From contig WHUX01000598.1 of the NCBI GenBank assembly GCA_015179025.1, positions 1-17,614 of the forward strand: a stretch of 17,614 nucleotides of DNA. Reading direction: 5' to 3'. Under the pieces are notes generated by a model that saw only the letters and a program-made list of their open reading frames with translations, was not told the DNA's origin and did no database searches. The position numbers were made by a program, and so were the translations under genes. Below, piece by piece: positions 8,339 through 17,614 of this stretch; within the stretch, counting starts at the first letter, position 1; each line of letters starts with the position of its first letter. Origin of the DNA: Terfezia claveryi. Its lineage: Eukaryota; Ascomycota; Pezizomycetes; Pezizales; Pezizaceae.

Positions 8339-9237
8339 TGACAGGTTGAACTGATTTCTCCAGATCTCGGGGCCGCTTACAAGTTGCTTATGCCTATCCC
8401 CAGTCAATGCTACAGGGTAAGGCCATGGCGAAAGAGTATCTGATGTTGCTTAGTGGAATTCTCGGACTTTGAAGGCTCTTGCGTTGAGCAAAAGACCTCA
8501 TTCGAACCAATGAGCTGAAGTTTCCTTTTTTTCTTTCTCGGCCCCTTAATGGTCATGTATATGATGTCTTTTTTACTTATTATTTATTATTTATTTATTT
8601 ATTTATCTATTTACTTGTTCCATTTTTAACCTAGCAATTGGTTGATATCTATATTACGCCACACGCCACTAGGCAATCCAAGGGGGGTTCCGTTTGGCTT
8701 TCTCGGGGTTTCAGATTTATGAACGATGTTGCCCCAGATATGAGGCCACAAGGACAGGGCGAAGAAAGAAGGGGGGAAAGTGTGAGGTTTGATTTCTTTT
8801 TTGCATGGGTATAGATAGAAGGGTGAGACTATGGGGTTTTTTTTTCGGGTCGGGTCGAAACGTTCGGCATCGGTCCGGGGTGTTTTTTCTTTTTTCTTTT
8901 TTTTTTTTTGTGCCCCGTGGGGTATTTTGAATGTAAACCTGCAAAAAAAAACAAAAAAAAAAAGATGTCAAACAGCTATGGCTTGGAACTAACTGCTTGG
9001 TAGCCAGATAACCTTGAAAAAAGCTGTGAAACGTTTGTGAAAAAACCTAAAAGGTAACAGTCGTGATCGTGATGTAAACGTCAAGAAAACATTTGGTTCT
9101 CATCACCCTTTTTCTAGGTAGACCATTCTCAATAATATCATCGAATGTCCCAGGAAAATGATTAATCCCTCAAGTTCCAATAGTTACTTGAGAACAACGA
9201 GATCAAGCTACCTATTCTATTACACCGAGCAAAGCGG
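8339..9237. other. Gene-free AT-rich region with simple repeats
   Basis: No coding region recognised. It contains a TTTA microsatellite (8573-8614), a T-rich tract (8882-8909) and an A-rich tract (8942-8963). A TTGC/GCAA stem and a CTCATT/AATGAG stem occur at about 8477-8517 before a T run, but there is no internal pol III promoter to support an RNA gene. Confidence 0.5.
8573..8614 (+). repeat. (TTTA)n microsatellite
   Basis: Interrupted TTAT/TTTA repeats over about 40 bp. Confidence 0.85.
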
Positions 9238-9601
9238 AAAAAAAAAAAAAAAAAAATCTAATTTATTTCAACCAAAACAAAATTAAATCTATGGAAAAAG
9301 AATTTCCCCGAGATTTTTTTTTTTTTTTTTTTTTTTCCGAAGTTCTGGGGAAAAAAATGGGTTGGTTGGTTATGTATGTACTGTAGACTACATATGTATC
9401 GTTATATCGTATGTATAGAACATTTGTTGACTTTCTATCAAACGCGAACATGCGTTTTTTTTTTTTTTTTCCAACAAGGAACTTTGGCGATACGCCGGCA
9501 TCCGCCCTCCCCCTCCCCCTCCCCCTTCCCCTCCCCCCTTCCTCGGTAATTGTAATTGAATTCAATGGAAACACAAAAAAAAAAAAAAATAAAAAAAAAA
9601 A
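9238..9601. repeat. Cluster of homopolymer tracts with C-rich core
   Basis: Within 364 bp: A19 (9238-9256), T23 (9314-9336), T16 (9455-9470), a (CCCCCT)n pyrimidine tract (9505-9542) and A15-T-A11 (9575-9601). Apparent reading frames here are low-complexity only. Confidence 0.9.
9505..9542 (-). repeat. (CCCCCT)n tract, G-quadruplex-prone on the minus strand
   Basis: The minus strand shows successive runs of three to six G separated by one or two bases, which satisfies the usual G-quadruplex pattern several times over. The plus strand could form an i-motif. Confidence 0.8.
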
Positions 9602-9948
9602 TACTCCATTTCTATCTAGGGCCCAACATTCCATAAATACCAACTTACATTCTTTACAAGGATACATACCTCGCAAGAAAAGGTTAGGGATGTAACCTAC
9701 CTACCCCACGTGAATCATCTCCATGTCCCACTTGCCCATTTTTTCGGATCTTTGGTTCCGCTTGTGTATTATTGCTTTCAGAGTATAGGAAGGGGCCTCA
9801 GCCGAACGAACCAGACTTTAATGGGGATTGTCATTGCATCCCCGCGGTATTCTGGTATCGTGGAGACTGGAGATCGCGCTGGGGTAGAGGGTAGTTGGGC
9901 TTTGCTTTTTTGTTTTGTGTGCGTGATGTACCTAGGTATATTTGAGGT
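9602..9948. other. Unassigned stretch, no recognisable coding
   Basis: Frames of 100-120 codons are open here on both strands, but they run into the dispersed repeat at 9949 and show no known motif. Confidence 0.4.
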
Positions 9949-10047
9949 ATGTGTATATGTTCTGGGCCGCTCGAGGGCATCGGCCGCCCGCAGGCAGCAT
10001 GCCCTCTGTGCCGGTCGCGGGCAAGTAATATAATTCCTCAATTTGGT
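9949..10047 (+). repeat. Dispersed GC-rich repeat, left copy
   Basis: This stretch matches the reverse complement of 11113-11205. Shared blocks are TATGTTCT, GGCCGC, a CTGTGCCG(G/C)TC(G/A)CGGGCAA block and CTCAATTTGGT, with one gap of about 8 bases in the middle. Internal GGGCAT/ATGCCC and other GC-rich arms allow folding. Its sharp GC contrast with the AT-rich surroundings suggests an inserted element. Confidence 0.7.
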
Positions 10048-11040
10048 AAATGTCAATCGAACAACACATTCTGCTACACTCAAAAAGCACCCTATGAAGT
10101 CATTTTTGACCCGCCCCATCCACATCACATACCTCTCCTGTTTATTAGTGGAAGACGGCAGACATTGAACAAGGGAAAAATTACCTCAAGCCCTTCAAAT
10201 GATGATGAATGGAATGGAGAGGAGGATTCTGAGTTTATTGCTACCGTAGAAATTCGCAACGTTTCCTATGCAATAGATATTTGAAAAATGGGTTTCTTAT
10301 CTACGGGGGGTTCTTATACACGGGGCCTTATGGCTCAGACTATATAGACCATCTTGTGCCGAATATCAATGCTAGTGACTATGTGAAATTCAGTGAAGTT
10401 TGGAGCAATAACTATAATATCTTTTGTCCACATCTTGTTGCACAATTTCTTTTTCACCCTAGAAAAATCCAACTATTTCTTACATATAGAATCCAGGTGG
10501 GTTGCAAAATTAATCGCAAAGTACTTATTTATATGCAGATTGCTATTTCCTTAATTGTAAACCAAAACTACCTAGAATTATACAGCAGGTAGATGCTGTT
10601 TTACAGTGTTGTGGGAGAGAGATCAAATGGCACAATGCTACAACGAACATCATATTTTTGCAGTTGTGATATGGCCAAACCTGATAATAAAGGGCTATGT
10701 GCAAAGCTATTACAAAATCTCAGCCTGAACCCTATCAGTTATGGCGTACAGTATTTGATAACTTTAGCCTAACTTAATGCCTTCAACCAGCTACCGACCT
10801 TACGGGGCTTAGAGAATGATATTCCAGATACTGCATTTATAACTACTCTAATTGTTGCTGATACTTTAAGAATAATCTGAAATTCTTAATTTATTGACAT
10901 ATGAAAGTATTAACAGATCATGACTGTATTAACCTCTCAGCTCTAGCCGAACCAAATTAGAATGTTAGAGGGGGGTCTAATCGACTGGGAAATAGACGAA
11001 TCTATTGCAGTCGCTGGGATAAGTATACCGTTATCAATTC
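10048..11040. other. AT-rich interval between the inverted repeats
   Basis: About 1 kb between the two inverted copies. The open frames (for example within 9949-10284 and 10281-10592, plus) have no recognised motif. It could be the inside of a non-autonomous element or unrelated DNA between two insertions. Confidence 0.4.
10294..10325 (+). repeat. Short tandem duplication
   Basis: TTCTTATCTACGGGG (start 10294) is followed directly, after two further G, by TTCTTATACACGGGG (10311-10325). The copies differ at two bases. Confidence 0.75.
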
Positions 11041-11067
11041 TTTTTTTTTTTTTTTTTTTTTTTTTTT
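11041..11067 (-). repeat. T27 tract (poly-A on the minus strand)
   Basis: Twenty-seven T. Read on the minus strand this is an A27 about 45 bases downstream of the dispersed repeat at 11113-11205, so it could be the tail of a short retroposon. No target-site duplication was found. Confidence 0.6.
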
Positions 11068-11112
11068 GATAAATCAGTACTCGTAAACCTTGATCAATAC
11101 AATGCATTATAC

Positions 11113-11205
11113 ACCAAATTGAGTAACTATATAAATTGCCCGTGAGCGGCACAGTGGGTATGCCGCCCGCAGGATGCATGGGCGGCCTAGAACATATACA
11201 TAATA
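11113..11205 (-). repeat. Dispersed GC-rich repeat, right (inverted) copy
   Basis: Inverted relative to 9949-10047. On the minus strand it reads TATGTTCTAGGCCGCCC, then a GCCGCCC/GGGCGGC stem, then the CTGTGCCGCTCACGGGCAA block and ACTCAATTTGGT. It is followed on that strand by about 45 bases and an A27. Confidence 0.7.
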
Positions 11206-11245
11206 CAGAGGAAGAGAAAACTCCCCGCATTCCCCCGATGTTACG

Positions 11246-11271
11246 TATAGATAGATAGATAGATAGATAGA
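11246..11271 (+). repeat. (ATAG)n microsatellite
   Basis: Six or so tandem ATAG units. Confidence 0.85.
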
Positions 11272-11412
11272 GATATACCCATGCATCTGATCATAGGGAC
11301 GGGAAGAAAAATAGAGAGAGAGAACAAGCAAGGCATCGGGAAAACCCCTATGAATCTTTTATACATTAGAATATATTCCAAAAGATTCTGGCAACAAATA
11401 ACGGCTACCACC

Positions 11413-11440
<28 letters not shown>
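11413..11440 (+). repeat. A28 homopolymer
   Basis: Twenty-eight consecutive A. No LINE terminus precedes it and no flanking duplication was found, so its origin is open. Confidence 0.9.
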
Positions 11441-11443
<3 letters not shown>

Positions 11444-11737
11444 TACCCTATTGCCATCAGCTTATCGGCATCGGGTTGGAACACCAGATCTAGAAAATTT
11501 AGACTTTTTGTGTTCTCCGAGCAAAATACTGTAAGTGGGTACCGGCGACCGGGGTATTCTAGAGCTGGCTTACTACGGATATTCCGTCGGGGGGTGGGGA
11601 ACATTAGCAGAAAATGGAGCGAAAATGGATATAGCGGAAAGGTACAGGTCGGCGACTTGAGCACATTTTAATTATTCCGGAACCGTTAGAAGATTGACCT
11701 ACGGAAACGCCGGCGGTGTTATGTTTTTTTAAATGTC

Positions 11738-11749
11738 GTAGGTACCTAC
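11738..11749. repeat. GTAGGTACCTAC palindrome, copy 1
   Basis: A perfect 12-bp palindrome, found again identically at 16943-16954. Confidence 0.85.
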
Positions 11750-11933
11750 CATTTTGAACGAAAGCTTTACGGAAGGAGGGACTTTGCCTAAAATCTACTG
11801 TAATACAAGCCGCAAAAAGCAAATTCTGTCCCAGCTGAATTCGCGGGGTTTTTGTCCTGCTTCGCCCACCAACTGCGGGTTGCCGAGGCCCGAAGGAAGG
11901 AAAAAGCTTGGTTTCAATCAACCGTTCCCTGTA

Positions 11934-11982
11934 CTTTTTCTTTTTCTTTTTCTTTTTTAAAAAAAAAAAAAAAAAAAAAAAA
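11934..11982 (+). repeat. (CTTTTT)n followed by A24
   Basis: About four CTTTTT units ending in T6 are followed directly by A24 (11959-11982). Near-identical 14-base sequences lie at 11924-11937 and 11983-11996. Confidence 0.85.
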
Positions 11983-13140
11983 GCTCCCTGAACTTTACTT
12001 GCCTATCCCGGCTGCCGGATTACGGCCTGGAGTGAACAAAATTTTCGGAGGAGAGCTGGGGCAGCAGGGAAAGGTGGCTAAACTGCTTACGGAAATTTGG
12101 AACGTTACTAAGTGGTAGTCTGGTTAGTTGGCACACGCCCCCGCTTGGATGCTTGCTCGCAATCGCAGTGGATGAAAAATAAGTTGCAATTAACGTGGTA
12201 TGAGAACCAAACCACTCGTGTGGACGGCTGCATGATGGGGGCAGTTTCTTCAAATATCTGTGATTGGTTTTGGAGGGGGTTATGTGGAAGCAAAGATATG
12301 GTTGATGTGATTGTGGTAAGTAACTTTTCTGCAGAACTAGTGGGAAGGAACTATTTCTATTGCCACCATGTACAGTATGTCTAGGGTTATAGGCTTATTG
12401 TTCTGCCCGGCGTTGGAGGAGAGCAGATCTAGAGGTGGACTCGATATTAGCCCAGAGATATACGCTCTTTGAGGCGAGATACTCTAAAGTATTGAAAAAG
12501 GTAGATTGGGGCGGGGCTGAGTAAGTCCGTCGAACATGCCACTTGGCATCTAGGTGGAGTGAGCTGTAGTCTCGATCGGACCCTCGTGGAGGGGTGAGCT
12601 GAGGTCATACATCTATCTGCGAGCGGAAGTGGGGCAAACTTGCATAAGGGCGTTACTTCGGGATATACTCTACCTATACGGACTATCATTGTGCAACAGG
12701 TATGGTGGGTTAGGGGGGGAAGCGGGGGGGGCTAGTGCGGAGCCGGTTGCGGAAAGCCAAGTTAAGCAGGGAAGGGAATGGAAAAGCCAACGGTGGCGAA
12801 AAATAATAGGTGTGAAAATAAAATAATGTTGCTTAGAAGTAATCTAATTTTTCCCACGGACTCATCTTCGTTTTGTAACTAATATATAACTGCCATATTG
12901 GGGTCTCCACATGTAGGGCAAAAGAAACTCGGTCAGATGGCTATGCTGCTGCATAACAGCAGTATTACATCCTCTTGGGAATAAATATACCCTGTTTGGA
13001 TAATGGCCGGCGGGGAAGGGGAGTGGAAGAAGGCCTGGTAGTTTGGTTGGTGTTACCCTGATGCTTTCCCGCGAAAAGACGAACCTGTATCCTGCAAGCC
13101 ACAGTATACCTATTGTATGGGAGCGAGAGTTAAAGGAAAT

Positions 13141-13390
13141 GGAGAATAAAGTACATGATAGATATAGATATATATATATATATATATAATTTTTTTTCTT
13201 TATTCTATTTTTTCTTTTTTCTCCACTATCCGCAACGAAGCTATATGCGGGAGAAAAAAACAAAAAAACATGCGACCCAGATATTGGGATTAGGTTTAGT
13301 ATGTAAAACAACAACAAAAAAGCAAAATAAAAAAGAACCAAAAAAAAAAAGAAAGGAAAAAAAAAAAAAAAGAAAGAAAGAAAAGGAGTC
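13141..13390. repeat. AT microsatellite and purine-rich low-complexity tract
   Basis: (TA)n at about 13166-13190, then a T-rich tract, then an A/G-rich tract ending in AAAG repeats (about 13320-13385). Long apparent frames across it are artefacts of low complexity. Confidence 0.85.
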
Positions 13391-16300
13391 TGCTATGTAT
13401 CTAGGACAATAATACTGATTGATTTCATTGCTATTACTTTTTTATTTTTTATTTTTGAGGAAAAAGCAAGCGGCAAGGGGAAGGGGAGGAGAGAGCTGAC
13501 GGCAAATATTATTGTTAACTAGCTAACCTATGTTATGTATATTCGTATTTTTTTTAAACCCAACTCGCCCCCTCACAGATATCACCAAGAATATTTTTTT
13601 TCAAAAGACATTCATTATCCTATGCTGCCTTGTCTACCTATACATACTGGCGAAGGCGAGTTCCTAACCAATATTCCCTGTTGATGTGAATGTTACATAG
13701 ATCAGGGTTACCCTGAGCAAGCGGTTATGCATTGCCCAGCATACTTTCTGGAGCAATTATAACAGAACTTGGGGATACCCAGAGTAGGTGCATGTTAGAT
13801 AGTATCTTTAGATTTCTATGTCTAGAGATATGCTATATGCTCCACCAAATCCCCCAAACAACAATTATCCATCAACTGTCAGCCCACAATTCTCCTTGGT
13901 GCCTGAGTGGGTACTCCACCACAATCAAACCGGTATTGTTCTCTCCTCTATCTCCCACTTTTGCCATGATCTGCATCACCAAGTAGTAATCTTGCGAGTG
14001 AAATCTTTTTGAATTTCAATATCTAGATCTAGTTAGCCATGGAAAAGGTAAAAAAAGTAACAAACTTAATTAGTTCCTTTGTATTTTCATTCCAAAAACG
14101 TTCGTCTTAAACCTGGGCAAAAGTAGAAGAATAATAACAAATACCACAGGACACACAAACGCAGTGAAGTCATGTATGTGGCAGCGACAAAGTAAACTTG
14201 TCATTATCCATGTCCTTCCCTTCATTGAAACCCAGCGGGAAGTTTTTCCCTAGGAAAGGTCTGGAGAGGGGCCCGCTCTGATCAAAGATTTATTTCGATA
14301 TGCAGGATTGAAAGCAAGCATCCCGAAAAGTGCCCTGAAGTTCCTTCAGAATTTTGAACATTTTCAATAGTTTGGATGACTGGGATCGTAAGATCAGAGA
14401 AACTTGTGTTCTTTGAGTTTTTTTTTTTTTTTTTTTCCTTTTATCCTGAGCTTCGTGTAATTGATTCCTGATCAGGGTAACCTCCTAAGCTAGGTTTTAT
14501 GCCAACTACCTTGGGTTATAGGAAAAGTTTCTGTTGTGTCTGTACAGAGATGTCCCAGTCTCGTTCTTTGGCCATAGTTTAGTCGCGGAGTGCTGTGGAG
14601 AACGGAATGTTGGGTTAACTGAAATACAATAATACCCTCACTAGTAGTGAGCCTGTAGAGGGAGGGCCGGCGATTGGTTATTACGTGACTGGACCCCGAA
14701 ACTCATCGAGCGAAGCCTCGTAGGCTCATATACAACTATATCATGAACAGGACGGCATTTGAGAGTGAATAAGCGAGTATTTCACATAATAACTACTACG
14801 AAGATGCTTACATGACATCTCCGGAGGTAGCTGAATTCTATTAATAAAACCAAAGACAGCCATAAGGTAAGTTCGAATTGTATATATACCACTGATCTAT
14901 GGAATTGCATAAGCACAAACGGCCAAGCTCTACTACCACTCTTCAATAATTTCTTTTGCTATCAAGTAAAGCAACCCTGTTGTGCCTTCCATCAAGATAC
15001 TCAGGAAGTACTACTATAACCCTGATAAAGATGACAGACAACTACTCCAATTACAGTACCGACTCTAAAGAGTAATCCCCCATATCTCCTTCTTCTATCA
15101 TTTGTATGGAAGAGTAGTATTCCGATTATCGAAGGAGGAATTGATTCCAAGACTAGTCAGTAAATTCCGATATCTCCACTCGCTCTCAACCCTGCGGTGA
15201 TGATATGAGCTGCTGGTATCAAGAAAGCGCTCTTGCTCCAAGAGTAATTAGCACACTAAAGGTAACATAAAGTAAAATGAAGGCAACCTATACTCTCAAC
15301 GAAAACTTCGAAGCACCTAGGTGTATAACGAAACATGTTTTGGGGCATCAATCATGTAAGTTCAATGCTGCGGAAAAGGGAAGAGACTTTTTCATCCCAT
15401 GTCGACTTCTCGATGCTATTCAGGGACCAGTTGTTTGGCATATGACCTACCAAAAAAAAAAAAAAAAAAAGGCTGCGACGAACCAACTCCGTGAGCAGTC
15501 TAATTTCCAGTTTTGGTAGATTGTGAAATCCAACCTCCATCCTGATGTAGGGCTTAACGTTCCTCTTGACCCTTACCAGAAGGTTTGTCAATTTTCCCAA
15601 ACCTTCATAACCTATTACAGCTATTTCAGAGTCTGTAAATGCAGGGCGATTCCGGTAATAAACATCCCCTCCGCCCCAAATGATGAGCACAGAATTCATA
15701 GTTCCCAGTCTTTCATTGGCGAAGAAGAGCTGGTTCGCAATTTTTGAATTCGAAGGTAACGGCTTATCGAACTACATCAGCCTCTCTGCTTTGAAACCTA
15801 CCCCGTCCCCAGGAACAAACTTTGTCAGAAATTGAATGCAGAAGCCAAAGAGAAAAATTACTAGTAGTAGGCACTAGAGTAAATGAGTTACTCTCACAGT
15901 CAATGGAGATAGGGGCTACCTATATCCACAATTCGCCTGCCCTCCAGACTGTCAGTCTCCCAATTCCATTCATTCTGGGTTTCCGATATATTCCGCTACC
16001 AACTCCTTTTCTTAGTGAGTCAGTGTCGAATCAAAATAACCTCACCTGCTTCATTGTAAGCCATCTCACTGGCGCGATACTTATCTTCCCATACCCCTTG
16101 AACATGAAGCCTATCACAGTCAAACATTAAATCTAGACATACAACCACAAAGAGCCTCTTCGCCTAAAACACCCGTCTCAGGCGATTCGCAATTACCCAA
16201 ACGAGGCACTGTTTGTATTGACGCTGAGATTTAGCAGAATAATCTGTGGTAAGAAAAGTACCTCAGGTCCGGGCCCCTTAAAGCTCTAAGAAACAGAGCA

Positions 16301-16942
16301 TACCTATTGTGAACTACTGAGGTATGTAAACGTGGATGAGCTCCGCAGCCATTGACTTCAGAGGAAGCGTAATGTATGACATGACAAAATGATATTACCT
16401 CAATTGTTTGATCAGAGGAGTACTCTGACACCAAATTCGTGGCAGCCTCTACTTCTCAGTCCTTGTATGCAGCTACGGGAGCTTGGTTCTTCACTGGACT
16501 CTACACCTGCCAGGTTATACTGATTACGCAGGGCCAGATCGCAAACAATTGAATCAAAGCGACATATATGTAAGTTCTATCAGATGCAGCTACAGTCGGC
16601 TGGCGGCCGACAGCAGCAGGTCAAGCGCTGAAACTTATTGAACTTCTGATTGTGACGAGTCACCTGAGCTTCATAGTTTAATCAGCCTTGACCATATCTC
16701 TGAACATCTGCCCATGGCTGCAGCCGTGTAGGCCCTTCTCTCTGCAACTCTGACTCCGCATGCTGCTCTACGTAGTGGTGATAATTCCACCACACGCAGG
16801 CTAGCCTCGATCCGCTGCCGCCCCTGATGCCCTGACGTTGATCAGTGATCATCACCCGGTTGCCTTGTGGGTGCTAGTTTCGGCACCACCTGTCCAAGGA
16901 GAGGTCGACTAAGGCGGATTTCGCATCCTTGTTGGGCTGACT
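13391..16942. other. Gene-free region
   Basis: About 3.5 kb with no recognised protein or RNA gene on either strand. It contains T19 (14418-14436), A19 (15452-15470), a 15-nt hairpin CTCACTA-G-TAGTGAG (14637-14651) and a GTCGGC/GCCGAC stem (16595-16611). Open frames such as 15822-16130 (plus) and 16231-16434 (minus) show no known motif. Confidence 0.5.
14637..14651. repeat. 15-nt inverted repeat CTCACTAGTAGTGAG
   Basis: Seven-base perfect arms around one central base. Confidence 0.75.
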
Positions 16943-16954
16943 GTAGGTACCTAC
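16943..16954. repeat. GTAGGTACCTAC palindrome, copy 2
   Basis: Identical to 11738-11749; it lies 18 bases upstream of the overlapping stems at 16973-17015. Confidence 0.85.
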
Positions 16955-16972
16955 GGTACGCCCATATCAGAT

Positions 16973-17015
16973 GATTTGTTGTGCCAAAAGTCCAAACAAA
17001 TCACAAGGTTTGGAC
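16973..17015. repeat. Two overlapping, mutually exclusive stems
   Basis: GATTTGTT (16973-16980) pairs with AACAAATC (16995-17002), while GTCCAAAC (16990-16997) pairs with GTTTGGAC (17008-17015). The inner arms overlap, so only one stem can form at a time. No neighbouring gene is recognised. Confidence 0.7.
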
Positions 17016-17614
17016 CCCCTTTTGCATTACCTAAGTAACACACAATTCAAGCCAATATAATTAAGCAGAATAACAGGTAAGCGTAACCCCTGCATCCTAG
17101 TGACCTATTCTCGTCTCGCCTGCCGGATTGCTGTGGTGGACATACAGTTAACTACAGCATGACTAGCCTTGCACTGTCCACGAAGCTGGAGTGTAGATGG
17201 TATCTAGGTCATCCTTGAATATATGACAAATAGTTATATGCAGAATAATGGCTCCTCCGTTGGGAATGATCTTTTCTGCACTCAATCAGCCCAATAATCT
17301 TTTCCAAGCCTTGTAAGACCTACACGGCCTATTAGATATGGGTGACTTTGAATTCCATCTTATACTTAAATCTCTGCTCTACGCCAAATCTTGTAATGCC
17401 AATTTGGGTAAGAAGTGAGATCTATCGTGCAGGTAACTTACATATAGACGGTTAGCAAAAAAAAATATAGGATGTAGACCCTTCGACTACACCTGTATCT
17501 GTCACGGTTGGCTTGGATGCAATTCAATAACACCACCCATGTACAGGGAAGATACCGCGAGAGCTTTGAGGGAATACAATATAGAATCATTCCAGGAGTT
17601 GATATATAGCATTC
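17016..17614. other. Right end of window, nothing recognised
   Basis: About 600 bp without a recognisable coding region, RNA gene or repeat. A short A run occurs at about 17458-17465. Confidence 0.4.

Larger units (their letters stand above)
11272..13140. other. Gene-free region with long A tracts
   Basis: About 1.9 kb with no recognisable coding region. The longest open frame, on the minus strand at 11604-11921, has no known motif. It contains A28 (11413-11440), a CTTTTT/A24 tract (11934-11982), the palindrome at 11738-11749 and an imperfect direct repeat around GTGGAG..GAGCTG at 12553-12571 and 12586-12606. Confidence 0.5.

Noticed and set aside
8477..8530. Possible small RNA or tRNA (TTCGAACC with small stems before a T run)
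   Set aside because: There is no cloverleaf, no A box, and the T-arm-like sequence does not pair.
9263..9676. 137-codon open frame on the minus strand
   Set aside because: It consists largely of F, K and RG runs translated from homopolymers and the C-rich tract.
9778..10128. 116-codon open frame on the minus strand
   Set aside because: It runs through the dispersed GC-rich repeat and has no family motif; the plus-strand frames there are equally open.
9949..11205. Calling the inverted repeat pair a DNA transposon
   Set aside because: No transposase motif lies between the repeats and no target-site duplication is visible outside them; kept as a finding only.
12862..13341. 159-codon open frame on the minus strand
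   Set aside because: Part of it is a TA microsatellite and A/T tracts giving IYIYIY- and K-rich sequence; the rest shows no known motif. Low complexity explains the length.
15822..16130. 102-codon open frame on the plus strand
   Set aside because: No recognisable domain, no promoter or intron signals, and length within chance expectation for this DNA.
16440..16560. Possible Copia-type RNase H fragment (GYTDYAG and FVAASTSQSLYAA)
   Set aside because: The two pieces are in the wrong order and different frames for a Copia RNase H, and the rest of the domain is absent.

Overview
The window looks like gene-poor, repeat-rich nuclear DNA of a filamentous ascomycete (Pezizomycotina-like). The reasons are two short GT-AG introns (57 and 65 bp) with fungal branch sites in a hexose transporter, 3' ends of LINE retrotransposons with an RNase H domain of the Tad1/I kind, and many long A/T tracts and microsatellites. 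The genus cannot be named from the sequence alone.

Layout. 1-1336 is the 3' part of a LINE (copy A): RNase H, a C-terminal Cys/His zinc motif, a 3' UTR and an A21 tail. 1337-1738 is flanking DNA with a strong hairpin just after the tail. 1751-2301 is a second, 5'-truncated LINE of the same family (copy B), bracketed by a perfect 12-bp target-site duplication. 2314-5798 has no recognisable gene; it holds an 18-bp perfect palindrome, a GGC(TTA)n minisatellite and a C16 run. 5799-7560 is the only recognisable host gene, a 12-TM MFS sugar porter with a TATA box, two introns and about 512 codons. Every family motif is readable, but the frame is broken by about ten single-base indels. 7561-17614 is a 10-kb stretch without a recognisable gene. 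It contains paired CRE-like sites, a cluster of homopolymers with a G-quadruplex-prone tract, an inverted pair of about 95-bp dispersed repeats (9949-10047 and 11113-11205), microsatellites and several palindromes. I found no tRNA, rRNA or CRISPR.

The genes do not form a pathway. The transporter stands alone beside transposon debris. The most informative observation is that the transporter and LINE copy A carry single-base indels at a similar density (roughly one per 150-170 nt) while conserved and catalytic residues stay intact and no stop arises by substitution. That pattern points to uncorrected indel errors in the assembly, or to very recent decay, rather than to ordinary old pseudogenes. 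I did not find convincing evidence of a new biological system.
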